Shown: positions 15,235-24,570 of the stretch, one piece after another
How positions within the stretch are numbered: the first letter of the stretch is position 1
Layout of the letters: every line of letters begins with the position of its first letter
DNA from: Pyxidicoccus xibeiensis
Lineage (GTDB): Bacteria; Myxococcota; Myxococcia; Myxococcales; Myxococcaceae
DNA length: 64,000 nucleotides
Assembly (NCBI RefSeq): GCF_024198175.1
Contig: NZ_JAJVKV010000007.1
Span: 248,001-312,000 of the forward strand
Direction: 5' to 3'
Made by a program: the position numbers and the translations under genes
Notes under the pieces: generated by a model
Seen by the model: the letters and a program-made list of their open reading frames with translations, nothing else
What the model was told of the DNA's origin: nothing
Databases searched by the model: none

Positions 15235-18200
15235 ATGGCCGAGATTCGTCTGTCCGAGCTGCGCGCCGAGCTGTCCTCCACCCACCACACCGCCCGCATC
15301 CGCCGGATGGTGGAGCTGGGCCGCCGTGCACCGACGGAGCCGGGCGCCCATGCCGCCCTGGAGGGACTGTCCCAGGGAGACGCGTACGAGCGGCGACTGG
15401 CCCTCGCCGCCCAGTACACCCGGCGCGACGGCGCCGCCGTGCTCCGCGCCACGTCCGACGCGTCCGCCCGCATCCGCTCACTGGCCTTCAAGCTGGTGGC
15501 CATCGCCTGTGACGACGCCCAGGCGTTGGAGGCCCTGAAGATGGCCTACGCGATGAAGCGCGAGGGGGCCATCCTCCGCGGGCTCATGCGGCAGGAGCGC
15601 CAGGGCGTCATCGACGTGTACCTCGACTGGCTCGCCTCGCGTAGCAACGTCCCCGACTTCGCGGACGCCGTGCCCCTGGGCACGCCCGGCGGCATCCGAC
15701 GGCACCTCGCCCGGGCCCTGGAGAAGCCGGGCTACCGTTTCTGGAACCGCCTGGCGCGCTACGCCCCCGACATCCTCGCGGAGGTGCTCGCCGCGCGCCT
15801 GAGGGCCGTGCCCGGCGAGCCCGACCCCGTGACGCGCATGTACCTCAACGCGTACCTGGCCCGCATCGCCGACCAGGCGCCCGAGTCCGCCCTGGTGCTC
15901 TTCGAGCTGCTGCTCTCCCGGCGCATCCAGCCCGAGGCCTACGCCTGGAGCTGCCTGGTGGCCCAGCGGCCCGAGGCCGCCCTGGAGCTGCTGCGGCGGC
16001 ATGAGCATGCCACCGCCTTCTGGAAGCAGTTCGCCCGCCTCGCGTCCCGGCTGAGCACGGAGTCGCTCGCGTGGCTCGTCCGTGAAGCGCCCGGCTCGCT
16101 GGGGGACGCGAAGACGCTGCTCACCCGCCTCTCCGAGTCCGCCCGCCGCACCGTCGTGGACGCCTGGTGCGCCGCCGTGGACGTGGCGCCCGACTGGGGC
16201 ACGGAGCTGCTCAAGTCCATCACCGACACCCCCGTGCGTGAGCGCGTGTACGCGCGCTGGAGCATCGCCGCGCGCAACCGCGACGGCGTCATCTCCCTGG
16301 AGCTGCTGCATGCGCTGCCCATCGACCTGCGCGAGCGCGAGGCGCGGCGGCACCTCCACGAGGTGGTGGCCCTGGGCACCCGGCCCCAGCAGCGGCTGGA
16401 CTATGCGCGCCTGCTGCCCTGGGAGGAGGCCGACTCCGTCCTCAAGACCTACGTCGGCCACCCCGAGGGCACCGTGCGCGGCGCCGCGCTGGCCACGCTG
16501 CTTGCCATCCCCGGGCTGCGCCCCGACGAGCCCGCCCTGGTGGACCGTGCCCTGCCCCTGGTGCTGGCACGGAAGAACGAGCAGGACCCGGTGCGCGCGG
16601 CGATGTTCGGCGCGCTCGTGCGGTGGCCCCGCCGCGTGTGGCGCCGCGAGCACACCGAGGCGGTGGGCCGGATGCTGCGCGACGCGCTGGACGCGGCCGA
16701 CCTGTCCCACGCGACGGCGCAGCTCGCCGAGACGCTGCTGCTGCGCACCTTCGCCAGAGACCCCGCCTGGGGCGCCACCTGGCTGGCCACCCTCCTCAAG
16801 GAGCGCGGCAGGCTCCACAACCCCCGACTGGGCGAGCACCTCACCGACGACGAGGTCCGCGCCGCCGCACCCCAGCTGCTCGCCATCGCCCAGGGCTGGG
16901 CGCAGCGTGAGCGCGGCGAGCCGCTGCTGCAGCTGGTCCACAGCCTGGGCGCGCGGGTGAGCCTGGTGCCGGGCCTGGACGACCTCATCGTGTCCATGCG
17001 CAACGAGACGCCCTGGCCGTGGCTGGCGCTGGGGATGACCCAGTGGATGTCCAAGCACGCCCGCGCGCGCTTCGAGGCCACGGTGGGCGCCGCCGTGCGG
17101 CACTTCTACGACCGGGGCTGGTTCTCCGAAATCGTCTCGCTGGCCAGCTCGGAGAAGGAGGGGACGCCGCTGCACCTCGAGCTCACCTCCGGACTGGAGC
17201 GCGTGGCGCTGCGCCTGGGCAAGGAGGCCCCTGCCGCCGTGACGGTGCTCCGGGAGCGGGCGTGGGCCGCCTTCGACCGGTTCCTGCCCGCGCTGCTGAA
17301 GGCCGACGCCAGCGTCGTGTGCTTCCCGGTGGTGCACCAGTACCTGCACCAGCGGCGGCAAGATTTGCTGACGCCCTACCTGGGCGCGCCCGTCATCACC
17401 GGCCGCTTCGCCACGGGGAAGTCCGGCTGGCTGCTGACGTTCGACGGCGGCTACTTCCGGTGGACGGCGCAGCAGTGCGCCACCTACTCGCACGCCGTGG
17501 GGCGGATGTTCGAGGACCGGGAGCGGGACACCCCGACGCTGCTGTGGGCCGCCGCGACGCTCGCGGCGCTCGACTGGGCGCCGATGGATGGCTTGTGCGC
17601 GCTGGCGGACGACTCGCGGCTGGCCGTGCAGGAGAAGGCCATCCGGGTGATGGCGCGGTGCGACCAGGGCCAGGGCGTGCCCACGCTGCTGCGCTGCCTG
17701 GAGGACGCTCGTGCCCGCATCGCCATCTACGGCCTGCGCCGGGCCTTCAACGGCATGCCGCCCTCGCGCGTGCTGTCGCTGCTGGCCACCGTTCCGCTGA
17801 CGAAGGTCACCGTCGCCAAGGAGGTGGTGCGCCTGCTGGGCGAGCTGCGCGCGGATGCCGCCTACGAGCGGCTGCTGGAGCTGGATGGGCTGAGCCTGCA
17901 CCGGGACGTGCGCATCGCCATGCTGCGCGCGCTCTGGGACCACCTGGACCGCGAGCCGACGTGGGCCGTCTTCGCCCGCGCGGTGGAGGGGACGGACTGG
18001 GTCATGGCGTCGCGCCTGGGTGACATCCCCGCGGACCGGCTCACCGCGGCCTCGGACCTGAAGCTGTCCGCGCTGCTCGGGCGGGTGCTGGCGCGGCCGG
18101 AGCCGGAGGCCCGCATCGACCTGCTCCGGCGCGCGGCGTACCTCGCCGTGAAGGACGCCGAGCGCACCTTCCTCAACGCCTGCGGCGCGCGGCTGGCTTC

Positions 18201-18786
18201 GCCCTATGACGACGAGGTGAGCGCGGCCATGCAGGCCGTCCTCCATCGCTCCAACGAGCGCGACCTGGAGCGGCTCGAGGGGATGCTGGCCTCGGTGGCC
18301 CCGGACCGGCGCGCGCTGAGCGTGGCGCTGGGCCAATTGCTGGGCCTCAACGTGAAGTCCCGCGCCAGCTACATGCAGGCGGCGGGCGCGGCCGAGCGGG
18401 TGCTCTCCCGGGACAGCCGCCTGGCGCCGCTGCGCGTGCGGTGCGCGGCGGCGGCCCTGACGTCGCTGGAGCTGGCGGCGCGGCTGGCCCTCATGGGCGA
18501 GGCCGGGCACCTGCACGCGGACGCGCTGGAGGCGTGCCGCAACGTGGTGAACGGGCTGCCCGTCGGAGAGCTGGAGGCAGTGGAGGAGAGGCTCTCCACG
18601 AGCGCGAGCGCGGAGGCCCGGCGCGTGGCCGTCTGGTGCCTGGTGCGCGACTCGGCGCCGGGACGCGGGTGGACGCCGGAGCGGCTGGCCCGGCTGGCCC
18701 GGCTCCAGGAGGACGCGTCTCCGCTGGTCTCCGGGGCGGCGCAGGCCGTCTTCCCGCCCCGGGAGATGGTGGCGAAGCCCGCGTGA
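15235..18786 (+). CDS. Giant HEAT-like helical-repeat protein of unknown function
   Basis: The 1183-residue protein has no signal peptide or membrane helix. The sequence is a chain of about 30-45-residue helical pairs rich in Leu, Ala and Arg, for example in the first 120 residues and again around 830-1000. This suggests a HEAT/ARM solenoid. Near residues 710-760 a non-repetitive insert (CFPVVHQYLHQ through GYFRWTAQQ) may form a separate module. Solenoids of this size act as scaffolds, but no partner is evident here. It starts at ATG 15235. A GTG at 15178 is in frame but overlaps the end region of the ClC transcript. Confidence 0.7.
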   Translation: MAEIRLSELRAELSSTHHTARIRRMVELGRRAPTEPGAHAALEGLSQGDAYERRLALAAQYTRRDGAAVLRATSDASARIRSLAFKLVAIACDDAQALEALKMAYAMKREGAILRGLMRQERQGVIDVYLDWLASRSNVPDFADAVPLGTPGGIRRHLARALEKPGYRFWNRLARYAPDILAEVLAARLRAVPGEPDPVTRMYLNAYLARIADQAPESALVLFELLLSRRIQPEAYAWSCLVAQRPEAALELLRRHEHATAFWKQFARLASRLSTESLAWLVREAPGSLGDAKTLLTRLSESARRTVVDAWCAAVDVAPDWGTELLKSITDTPVRERVYARWSIAARNRDGVISLELLHALPIDLREREARRHLHEVVALGTRPQQRLDYARLLPWEEADSVLKTYVGHPEGTVRGAALATLLAIPGLRPDEPALVDRALPLVLARKNEQDPVRAAMFGALVRWPRRVWRREHTEAVGRMLRDALDAADLSHATAQLAETLLLRTFARDPAWGATWLATLLKERGRLHNPRLGEHLTDDEVRAAAPQLLAIAQGWAQRERGEPLLQLVHSLGARVSLVPGLDDLIVSMRNETPWPWLALGMTQWMSKHARARFEATVGAAVRHFYDRGWFSEIVSLASSEKEGTPLHLELTSGLERVALRLGKEAPAAVTVLRERAWAAFDRFLPALLKADASVVCFPVVHQYLHQRRQDLLTPYLGAPVITGRFATGKSGWLLTFDGGYFRWTAQQCATYSHAVGRMFEDRERDTPTLLWAAATLAALDWAPMDGLCALADDSRLAVQEKAIRVMARCDQGQGVPTLLRCLEDARARIAIYGLRRAFNGMPPSRVLSLLATVPLTKVTVAKEVVRLLGELRADAAYERLLELDGLSLHRDVRIAMLRALWDHLDREPTWAVFARAVEGTDWVMASRLGDIPADRLTAASDLKLSALLGRVLARPEPEARIDLLRRAAYLAVKDAERTFLNACGARLASPYDDEVSAAMQAVLHRSNERDLERLEGMLASVAPDRRALSVALGQLLGLNVKSRASYMQAAGAAERVLSRDSRLAPLRVRCAAAALTSLELAARLALMGEAGHLHADALEACRNVVNGLPVGELEAVEERLSTSASAEARRVAVWCLVRDSAPGRGWTPERLARLARLQEDASPLVSGAAQAVFPPREMVAKPA

Positions 18787-18807
18787 GCGGCGGCCCCCGC
18801 CGCCCCG

Positions 18808-20106
18808 CTATACCCGGCCGATGCCGTAGTAGGTGAAGCCTTCTTCCCTCACCTGGGCCGGGTCGAAGACGTTGCGGCCGTCGAAGATGGCGTGCCCCTT
18901 CATCAGGCTCTTGAGCCGCTTCAGGTCTGGCCTGCGGAACTCGTTCCACTCCGTCACGAGGAACAGCCCCTCTGCCCCTTCCGCCGCCGCGTAGCCCGAC
19001 GGCGCGTACAGCACCCGGTTGCCGAAGTAGCGCTCGGCCACCTTCGCCGCCACCGGGTCGTACACCTGCACCCGCGCGCCCTTGCCCAGCAGGCCCTCGA
19101 TGAGCTCCACCGACGGCGCCTCGCGCATGTCGTCCGTCTTCGGCTTGAAGGCCAGGCCCCACACGGCGAACGTCCGGTCCGCCAGCTCGCCATAGTGCTT
19201 CAGCGCCTTGGCCAGCAGCGAGCGCTTCTGCCGCGCGTTGGTCCGCTCCACCCCCCGCAGCAGGTCCAGCTCCAGGCCGTGCTCCCGCGCGGTGGCCACC
19301 AGCGCCTTCACGTCCTTGGGGAAGCAGGAGCCGCCGTAGCCCACGCCCGGGAAGAGGAACGGGTAGCCGATGCGCTTGTCCGCCCCCAGGCCCTTGCGCA
19401 CGAAGTCCACGTCCGCGCCGACCTTCTCGCACAGCGCGGCGATGTCGTTCATGAAAGAGATGCGCGTGGCCAGCATCGCGTTGGCGGCGTACTTCGTCAG
19501 CTCCGCCGAGCGGGTGTCCATGTACAGGATGGGGCTCTCCGTGCGGACGAAGGGCTCGTAGAGCTGGCCCATCAGCTTGCGCGCCCGCTCGGAGGAAGTG
19601 CCGATGATGACGCGGTCCGGCCGGAGGAAGTCCTCCAGCGCCGTGCCCTCCTTGAGGAGCTCCGGGTTCGACACCACGTCGAACTCCACGTCCGTCACCC
19701 GGGAGATGCTCTCCCGCACCCGGTCCGCGGCGCCCACCGACACGGTGCTCTTGTCCACCACCACCGTGTACTGGCGCAGCGCCCGGCCGATGTCCTCCGC
19801 GGCGGCCAGCACGTACTGGAGGTCGGCGTCACCGGTATCCCCCTGCGGCGCGCCCACGGCGATGAAGACGACCTGGGCCGGCGTCACCGCCTTGCCCAGG
19901 TCCGTGGTGAAGCGGAGCCGGCGCGCCACCATGTTGCGGCGCAGCAGCTCCTCCAGCCCCGGCTCGTAGAGGGGCAGCCGCCCCTCCCGCAGGTCGTGGA
20001 TCTTCTTCTCGTCCACGTCCACGCAGGTGACCTCGTTCCCCGACTCGGCGAGACACGTCCCCGCCACGAGTCCCACGTACCCCGTCCCCACCACCGCGAT
20101 TCTCAT
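18808..20106 (-). CDS. ugd: UDP-glucose/GDP-mannose 6-dehydrogenase family (UDP-glucose dehydrogenase-like)
   Basis: The 432-residue protein has the typical three-part fold. An N-terminal NAD-binding domain carries GTGYVGLVAGTCLAESGNEV (residues 7-26). A central dimer helix contains KYAANAMLATRISFMNDIA. The catalytic Cys261 lies in GYGGSCFPKD, and the C-terminal UDP-binding domain carries AFKPKTDDMREAPS. It oxidises UDP-glucose twice to UDP-glucuronate, a precursor for acidic surface polysaccharides and for UDP-xylose. UDP-glucose is the best-supported substrate, and GDP-mannose cannot be excluded. It lies beside a glycosyltransferase and a UXS-like SDR, which together suggest capsule or matrix synthesis. 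Confidence 0.93.
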   Translation of the reverse strand: MRIAVVGTGYVGLVAGTCLAESGNEVTCVDVDEKKIHDLREGRLPLYEPGLEELLRRNMVARRLRFTTDLGKAVTPAQVVFIAVGAPQGDTGDADLQYVLAAAEDIGRALRQYTVVVDKSTVSVGAADRVRESISRVTDVEFDVVSNPELLKEGTALEDFLRPDRVIIGTSSERARKLMGQLYEPFVRTESPILYMDTRSAELTKYAANAMLATRISFMNDIAALCEKVGADVDFVRKGLGADKRIGYPFLFPGVGYGGSCFPKDVKALVATAREHGLELDLLRGVERTNARQKRSLLAKALKHYGELADRTFAVWGLAFKPKTDDMREAPSVELIEGLLGKGARVQVYDPVAAKVAERYFGNRVLYAPSGYAAAEGAEGLFLVTEWNEFRRPDLKRLKSLMKGHAIFDGRNVFDPAQVREEGFTYYGIGRV

Positions 20107-20181
20107 GACACGTCCGTTCCTTCCAGCTCCGCGCTACACCGTGAATCAGTCCAGCGGCACGCCAGCCCCACCGCTGGACGC

Positions 20182-21357
20182 TCATGGTGACGGCGTCTCC
20201 GGAAGGGGGCTCCGCGTCCGGGGCGGCGGAGGCGGCGCTTCGGGGATGCGCAGCCCCGAGAGCGCGGCGTAGAGGGACAGGTAGGCCGCGGCCATCCTCC
20301 GCGGCGTGTAGGTGAGGGCCCGCGCCCGCGCCCGCACGGCCAGCCGGGTGCGCAGCGTGTCGTCGTGGCGCAGCGTCTCCACCGCATCCACCAGCGCTCC
20401 GACGTCATCCGGCGGCACGAAGAGGGCGGGCCCTTCTCCCCACACCTCTCGCAGCGAGGGGATGTCGCCCAGCACCAGCGCGCAGCCGGACAGCGCGGCC
20501 TCCAGCACGGACAGGCCGAAGGGCTCGTAGCGCGCGGGCAGCGCGTACACGCTGGCGCGCCCCATCCAGTCCGCCAGCGACGAAGAGGACAGGTGCCCCA
20601 GCAGCTCCACGTGGCGGGACTCCACGGCGAGTCCCGAGGGGTGCCGCGCGTCGCCCGCCACCTTCACCGGCCAGCCGAGGCGCGGCGCCGCGGCCCGCAG
20701 CGCGGCGAGGTTCTTCGCCTCGTCCCACAGCCGGCCCGCGGAGAGGACGAAGGGCTCCCGCTTCGCGCGCGGGGGCATGACGCCCGGGAACCGGCCGTTG
20801 GGGATGACCTCCGCGGGGGGCAGCGGACCGTAGTGGGCTCGCAGCGCCTCCAGCATGGCCGCGCTCGGGGCCACCACCCTCCCCGCCGCCCGCAGCCCGG
20901 CGGTGACGGCCTCGCGGTAGCGCGCGTAGCGCTCCGGGGCGTCCTCGCGCTTCACCGCGCGCCACCAGGACAGGATGCACGAATGGCCCACCACCAGCGG
21001 CCGCCGCTCCCAGGGCAGCGCCCCGTGCGCATAGCCGTTGAGGTGCACCACGTCCGGGCGCACCCGCGCCTCCAGCGAGAGGAGCCAGTCCCCCGCCGCG
21101 CGCACGTCCTCCCATGGGTCGTCCATCCACTCGAGGCGGAAGCGGCTCTCCTCGAGGTGGAGGTTGGGCAGGGCGCGCGCCTGCGCCCACTGGGCTTCGG
21201 AGAGCGGCGCGCCCATGGTGGCGAGCGTCACCTCCACGTCGCGTGGCGCGAGCGCCCGGACGAGCTCCAGCGCATACGTCCAGACGCCGCCGAGGGTATC
21301 GGCGGTCATCAACACCCGCCGCACGCGCGGGGCATGGCTATCCGGCGAAGTCTTCAA
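20182..21357 (-). CDS. Glycosyltransferase family 4
   Basis: The 391-residue protein is a GT-B fold enzyme. The N-terminal half has TADTLGGVWTYALEL near residue 18. The donor domain has the VLSAGRLWDEAKNL segment near residue 205, then YALPARYEPFGLSVLEAALSGCALVLGD near 290-315, which contains the E-x7-E type donor motif. It transfers a sugar from a nucleotide donor to a cell-surface glycan or lipid acceptor, probably on the cytoplasmic face. The start codon is TTG (21355-21357) with AGGAG ten bases upstream. An ATG 16 codons later is an alternative. Its neighbour makes UDP-glucuronate, a plausible donor pathway. Confidence 0.9.
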   Translation of the reverse strand: MKTSPDSHAPRVRRVLMTADTLGGVWTYALELVRALAPRDVEVTLATMGAPLSEAQWAQARALPNLHLEESRFRLEWMDDPWEDVRAAGDWLLSLEARVRPDVVHLNGYAHGALPWERRPLVVGHSCILSWWRAVKREDAPERYARYREAVTAGLRAAGRVVAPSAAMLEALRAHYGPLPPAEVIPNGRFPGVMPPRAKREPFVLSAGRLWDEAKNLAALRAAAPRLGWPVKVAGDARHPSGLAVESRHVELLGHLSSSSLADWMGRASVYALPARYEPFGLSVLEAALSGCALVLGDIPSLREVWGEGPALFVPPDDVGALVDAVETLRHDDTLRTRLAVRARARALTYTPRRMAAAYLSLYAALSGLRIPEAPPPPPRTRSPLPETPSP

Positions 21358-21680
21358 GAGGCGGTCGCTCCTGTGGAATGGCTCGCTGGGGCGCGGGCAG
21401 TCGAGACAGGCCGCCGCGCCGACCTCCTTGGCGACAGCGACCCATCAGGACCGAGCCCCCGTGCTCGTGAGGGCAACGTAGGTCGCGGCAGGGAATGGGA
21501 GCATTGCCTTGTCACGCAGCCTCGATGCCGGATGCACGACTTTAGGACAGGCGACCCTGCACATCGGCGCACTCCTGGGCCACCCGCCGCGTCGCCCGGC
21601 AGGTCCGCCGCGACGCCGTCACCCTGCGCCCAACGGGCACCGCGAGGAATGAGACCCGGGTGTGAACGCGAGGTGCGCGG
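21358..21680. other. Intergenic region without recognisable gene
   Basis: Between the glycosyltransferase start and the YihY stop, 323 bases contain no coding frame of plausible composition. I see no terminator, promoter of clear consensus or repeat. The AGGAG near 21370 belongs to the glycosyltransferase. Confidence 0.5.
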
Positions 21681-22604
21681 CTACACAGTCCGGGTTCCGG
21701 GCGTCTCGTCGGAGGGAGGACGCGCGAGGACGGCGTTTATCTCCGCGCCCAGCATCAGCGCGAGCGAGGAGATCCACATCCACAGCAGCAGGACGACGAT
21801 GCCCCCCAGGGCGCCATAGGTGATGCCGAAGGTGCTGAAGCGGGAGACGTAGAAGGAGAAGCCCAGCGAGGCGGAGAGCCAGACGAGCACCCCCGCCACG
21901 GAGCCGGGCGTGATGAACTTGAACTTCTGCCGGGCATCCGGAAGCACCGAGTAGAGGGTCGCCCAGAGAATCATCATCAGCAGCGCCGCGAGGGGCAGCC
22001 GCAGCCAGACCACGAGTGTCGTCCAGGGTGGCCCGAGCCTGGAGGCGAGCGCGGGGGCCCCCACCGCGAGGAGCCCGGCGAGCAGCGTCAGGACCGCTCC
22101 CGCCAGCATCATCCCGAGCGCAATCCCGTAGACCTTCCAGCGCGGGCGGCGCTCCGTCACGCCGTAGGCGGTGTTGAGCGCGTCCATGAGGCTCACCACC
22201 CCGGCGGTCGCCGACCACACCGCGGCCAGGGCGCTGAACGTGAGCAACGGCCTGCCGGGCCCGGAGGTGAGCTGCTCGAGCTGGGCGTAGACGAGCTGGC
22301 TGAAGGCGGGAGGGACCTCGCGGCCCACCGCACCGACGAGCGCCTGCACCTGGGCGGGCTGGATGACGACACCCGCCAGGGCGACCATGAAGAGCAGGAA
22401 GGGAAAGAGGGAGAGGACACCGTAGAACGTGAGGGCGGCCGCCGCGTCACTCAGCTTGTTGCGCTTCCACTCCTGTTTCAGCCTCGCGGGGAGGCCCCTC
22501 CACTTCGCCGCGCCGTGAGGCCAGCCCCTGCGTGCCCCGGAGGGGCTTCCGCCCGGACCGGACGCCTCCCTGCCAGCCAGGCCGCCGCGATGCACGCCTT
22601 CCAT
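21681..22604 (-). CDS. YihY/UPF0761 (formerly RNase BN-like) inner-membrane protein
   Basis: The 307-residue protein has a basic, Gly-rich head, then six hydrophobic segments with the family's DAAAALTFYGVLSLFPFLLFMVALAG at about 55-80. The conserved middle carries SLMDALNTAYGV and RPRWKVYG. Family members were once called RNase BN, but RNase activity is not supported, so I treat it as a membrane protein of unknown role. ATG 22602-22604 has AGGAG six bases before it, which settles the start against open frame upstream. It is divergent from the GNAT gene. Confidence 0.9.
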   Translation of the reverse strand: MEGVHRGGLAGREASGPGGSPSGARRGWPHGAAKWRGLPARLKQEWKRNKLSDAAAALTFYGVLSLFPFLLFMVALAGVVIQPAQVQALVGAVGREVPPAFSQLVYAQLEQLTSGPGRPLLTFSALAAVWSATAGVVSLMDALNTAYGVTERRPRWKVYGIALGMMLAGAVLTLLAGLLAVGAPALASRLGPPWTTLVVWLRLPLAALLMMILWATLYSVLPDARQKFKFITPGSVAGVLVWLSASLGFSFYVSRFSTFGITYGALGGIVVLLLWMWISSLALMLGAEINAVLARPPSDETPGTRTV

Positions 22605-22750
22605 GGTCGTCTCCTGGAGCAAAGGTAGCCTCGCTCCATCAGCCGGCAGCCCTGGAGGCCGCTGACGCAGGCCCCTCCCCAGCACCCACCGCGCGCGGTC
22701 CTGGCAGGGCAAGCGCCAACCGGTCATGCTGGGCCTCCGGGAGGCTCTTC

Positions 22751-23254
22751 ATGGACATTCTCCGGGCGACTCCGGCCGAGCACCCGCTGCTGCGCAACCT
22801 CTACCCGCTCTACCTGCACGACCTGAGCGAGTACGGCGTCGAGTACAGGCTCGATGAGCAGGGGCAGTGGCAACCCGACTTCCTGCCGACCTGGCTGGCC
22901 CCATCCGCCGAGGTGCATCCCCTGCTGCTGCGCTCGGAGGGACGCACCGTCGGCTTCGCCTTCGTGGGGCAGGCCCCGTTCCCCTACATGACGAAGGGGC
23001 GCGACTTCCGGATGAGCGAGTTCTTCATCCTGCGCGGCGAGCGCAGGCGCGGGCTGGGCCGGCTCGCCGCCCGGGCCGTGTTCCAGCGCTTCCCCGGCAT
23101 CTGGGAGGTGTCCCAGCTCCCCGGCAACCAGGCCGCCATCACCTTCTGGCGGAGCGTCATCGGCGAGTACACGGGCGGGGCCTTCCAGGACACGCAGGTG
23201 GATGGCTCGCCCGCCCAGGTCTTCGACAGCCGGCGCGCGCGCCAGGGCCGGTAG
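22751..23254 (+). CDS. GNAT-family N-acetyltransferase
   Basis: The 167-residue protein has the GNAT fold. The acetyl-CoA loop ERRRGLGRLAARAVFQRFPG (about 99-118) contains the R-x-x-G-x-G/A pattern. A strand (RTVGFAFVGQAPF) comes before it and WEVSQLPGNQAAITFW after it. The acceptor substrate is unknown, and many such proteins acetylate small amines or protein N-termini. The ATG at 22751 has GGGAGG six to seven bases upstream. It is divergent from yihY, and a UXS-like gene follows after 170 bases. It may act on an aminosugar in this surface-sugar neighbourhood, which is only a guess. Confidence 0.85.
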   Translation: MDILRATPAEHPLLRNLYPLYLHDLSEYGVEYRLDEQGQWQPDFLPTWLAPSAEVHPLLLRSEGRTVGFAFVGQAPFPYMTKGRDFRMSEFFILRGERRRGLGRLAARAVFQRFPGIWEVSQLPGNQAAITFWRSVIGEYTGGAFQDTQVDGSPAQVFDSRRARQGR

Positions 23255-23426
23255 CCCACAGCATTGCACGGGGGTACGAGCCCGGAGCCAGCGTGAAGTG
23301 CTGAACGCGGTGAGTGCCGGGCATCCGATGCACGCGGTGGACGTGCGTCCAGGAAGAGACCCTGCAACCCACCCTGCCCCGGAGAACGGGTACCCGCTTG
23401 CTTGCCCTGGCGAGACCTTGGCGCGC

Positions 23427-24431
23427 ATGAACGAAATGAAGGGCAGGCGCGTGGTCGTCCTCGGGGGCTCGGGGTTCCTGGGCGCCCATCTCTGCGAGCG
23501 GCTGCTGCGCGAAGGGGCCGCCGAGGTCATCAGCCTCGACAACCTCCTCACCGGCAACGCACGCAACCTCACGGACGTGGCGCCGCTGGGGAACCTCCGG
23601 GCCGTGAGGCACGACATCACCGAGCCCCTGCGCGTGGACGGTCCGGTGGACTTCGTCTTCAACCTGGCCTCTCCGGCGTCGCCCATCGACTCCGCGCTGC
23701 TCCCCATCGAGACGATGCGGGTGGGCTCCATCGGCACGGAGAACGGGCTGCGGCTGGCGCGCGAGAAGGGCGCCGTGTTCCTCCAGACCTCCACGTCCGA
23801 AGTCCATGGCGACCCGCTGGTCCACCCCCAGTCGGAAGACTACTGGGGCCACGTGAATCCCGTGGGCCCGCGCTCCATGCACGACGAGGCCAGGCGCTAC
23901 GGCGAGGCGCTGTGCACCGCGTACGCGCGCATGCACGGCCTGCGCATCCGGATTGCGCGCGTCTTCAACACCTACGGGCCGAAGATGCGGCTGGAGGACG
24001 GCCGCGTGCTGCCCGCCTTGGTGGGCCAGGCCCTGCGCGGCGAGGACTTCTCCGTGTTCGGCGACGGCACGCAGACGCGCTCGTTCTGCTACGTGAGAGA
24101 CCTCATCGACGGGCTGGTGCGGCTGGCGCTGTCGGACGTCACCGAGCCGGTGAACCTGGGCAACCCGCGCGAGATGACGACTCTCGAGTTCGCCGAGGCC
24201 GTGCGGAAGGTGCACGGTGGCGGGGGCCGCATCGTCTTCAAGCCGCTGCCTCAAGATGACCCGCGGCAGCGCAGGCCGGACATCACCCGGGCCATGGAGC
24301 TGCTGGGCTGGGCGCCCACGGTGTCCCTGGAGGACGGGCTGGAGGAGACGCTCGCCTGGTTCCGGAAGGGGATGCCGCGGCGGGTGCCGCAGGCGTCCGT
24401 CAGGCAGCCCTCCGTGAGCGCGGCATGCTAG
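23427..24431 (+). CDS. UDP-xylose-synthase-like (UXS) SDR epimerase with altered catalytic residues
   Basis: The 334-residue protein is an extended SDR close to UDP-glucuronate decarboxylase (UXS). It has the NAD loop GGSGFLGAHL, NLASPASPID (about 77-86), TSTSEVHGDP, RVFNTYGP and the late PVNLGNPREMTTLEFAE, all typical of UXS. The usual Y-x-x-x-K is replaced: in RSMHDEARRYGEA the Tyr position is His152 and the Lys position is Arg156. It may be inactive, or use another base. The expected reaction would be UDP-glucuronate to UDP-xylose, with UDP-glucuronate coming from the ugd-like gene 3 kb away. The start is ATG 23427. Confidence 0.86.
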   Translation: MNEMKGRRVVVLGGSGFLGAHLCERLLREGAAEVISLDNLLTGNARNLTDVAPLGNLRAVRHDITEPLRVDGPVDFVFNLASPASPIDSALLPIETMRVGSIGTENGLRLAREKGAVFLQTSTSEVHGDPLVHPQSEDYWGHVNPVGPRSMHDEARRYGEALCTAYARMHGLRIRIARVFNTYGPKMRLEDGRVLPALVGQALRGEDFSVFGDGTQTRSFCYVRDLIDGLVRLALSDVTEPVNLGNPREMTTLEFAEAVRKVHGGGGRIVFKPLPQDDPRQRRPDITRAMELLGWAPTVSLEDGLEETLAWFRKGMPRRVPQASVRQPSVSAAC

Positions 24432-24570
24432 TCGCGCGGCGCTCGCTACGAGAACCGCTCCTCGCCCGGGAAGCCGCTCAAGGCCGCCTCCCGCACCGTC
24501 ACCGGGGGCCCCTGTACCGGCTGGCCGTGGCCCTGCTCGGGCTCATCCGCCGCTGAATTGCCTGCTCGCG

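Noticed and set aside
15478..18516. Long minus-strand open frame opposite the 1183-residue solenoid
   Set aside because: Same third-position artefact: product rich in Gly, Arg, His and Gln with no motif. The plus-strand protein has normal composition.
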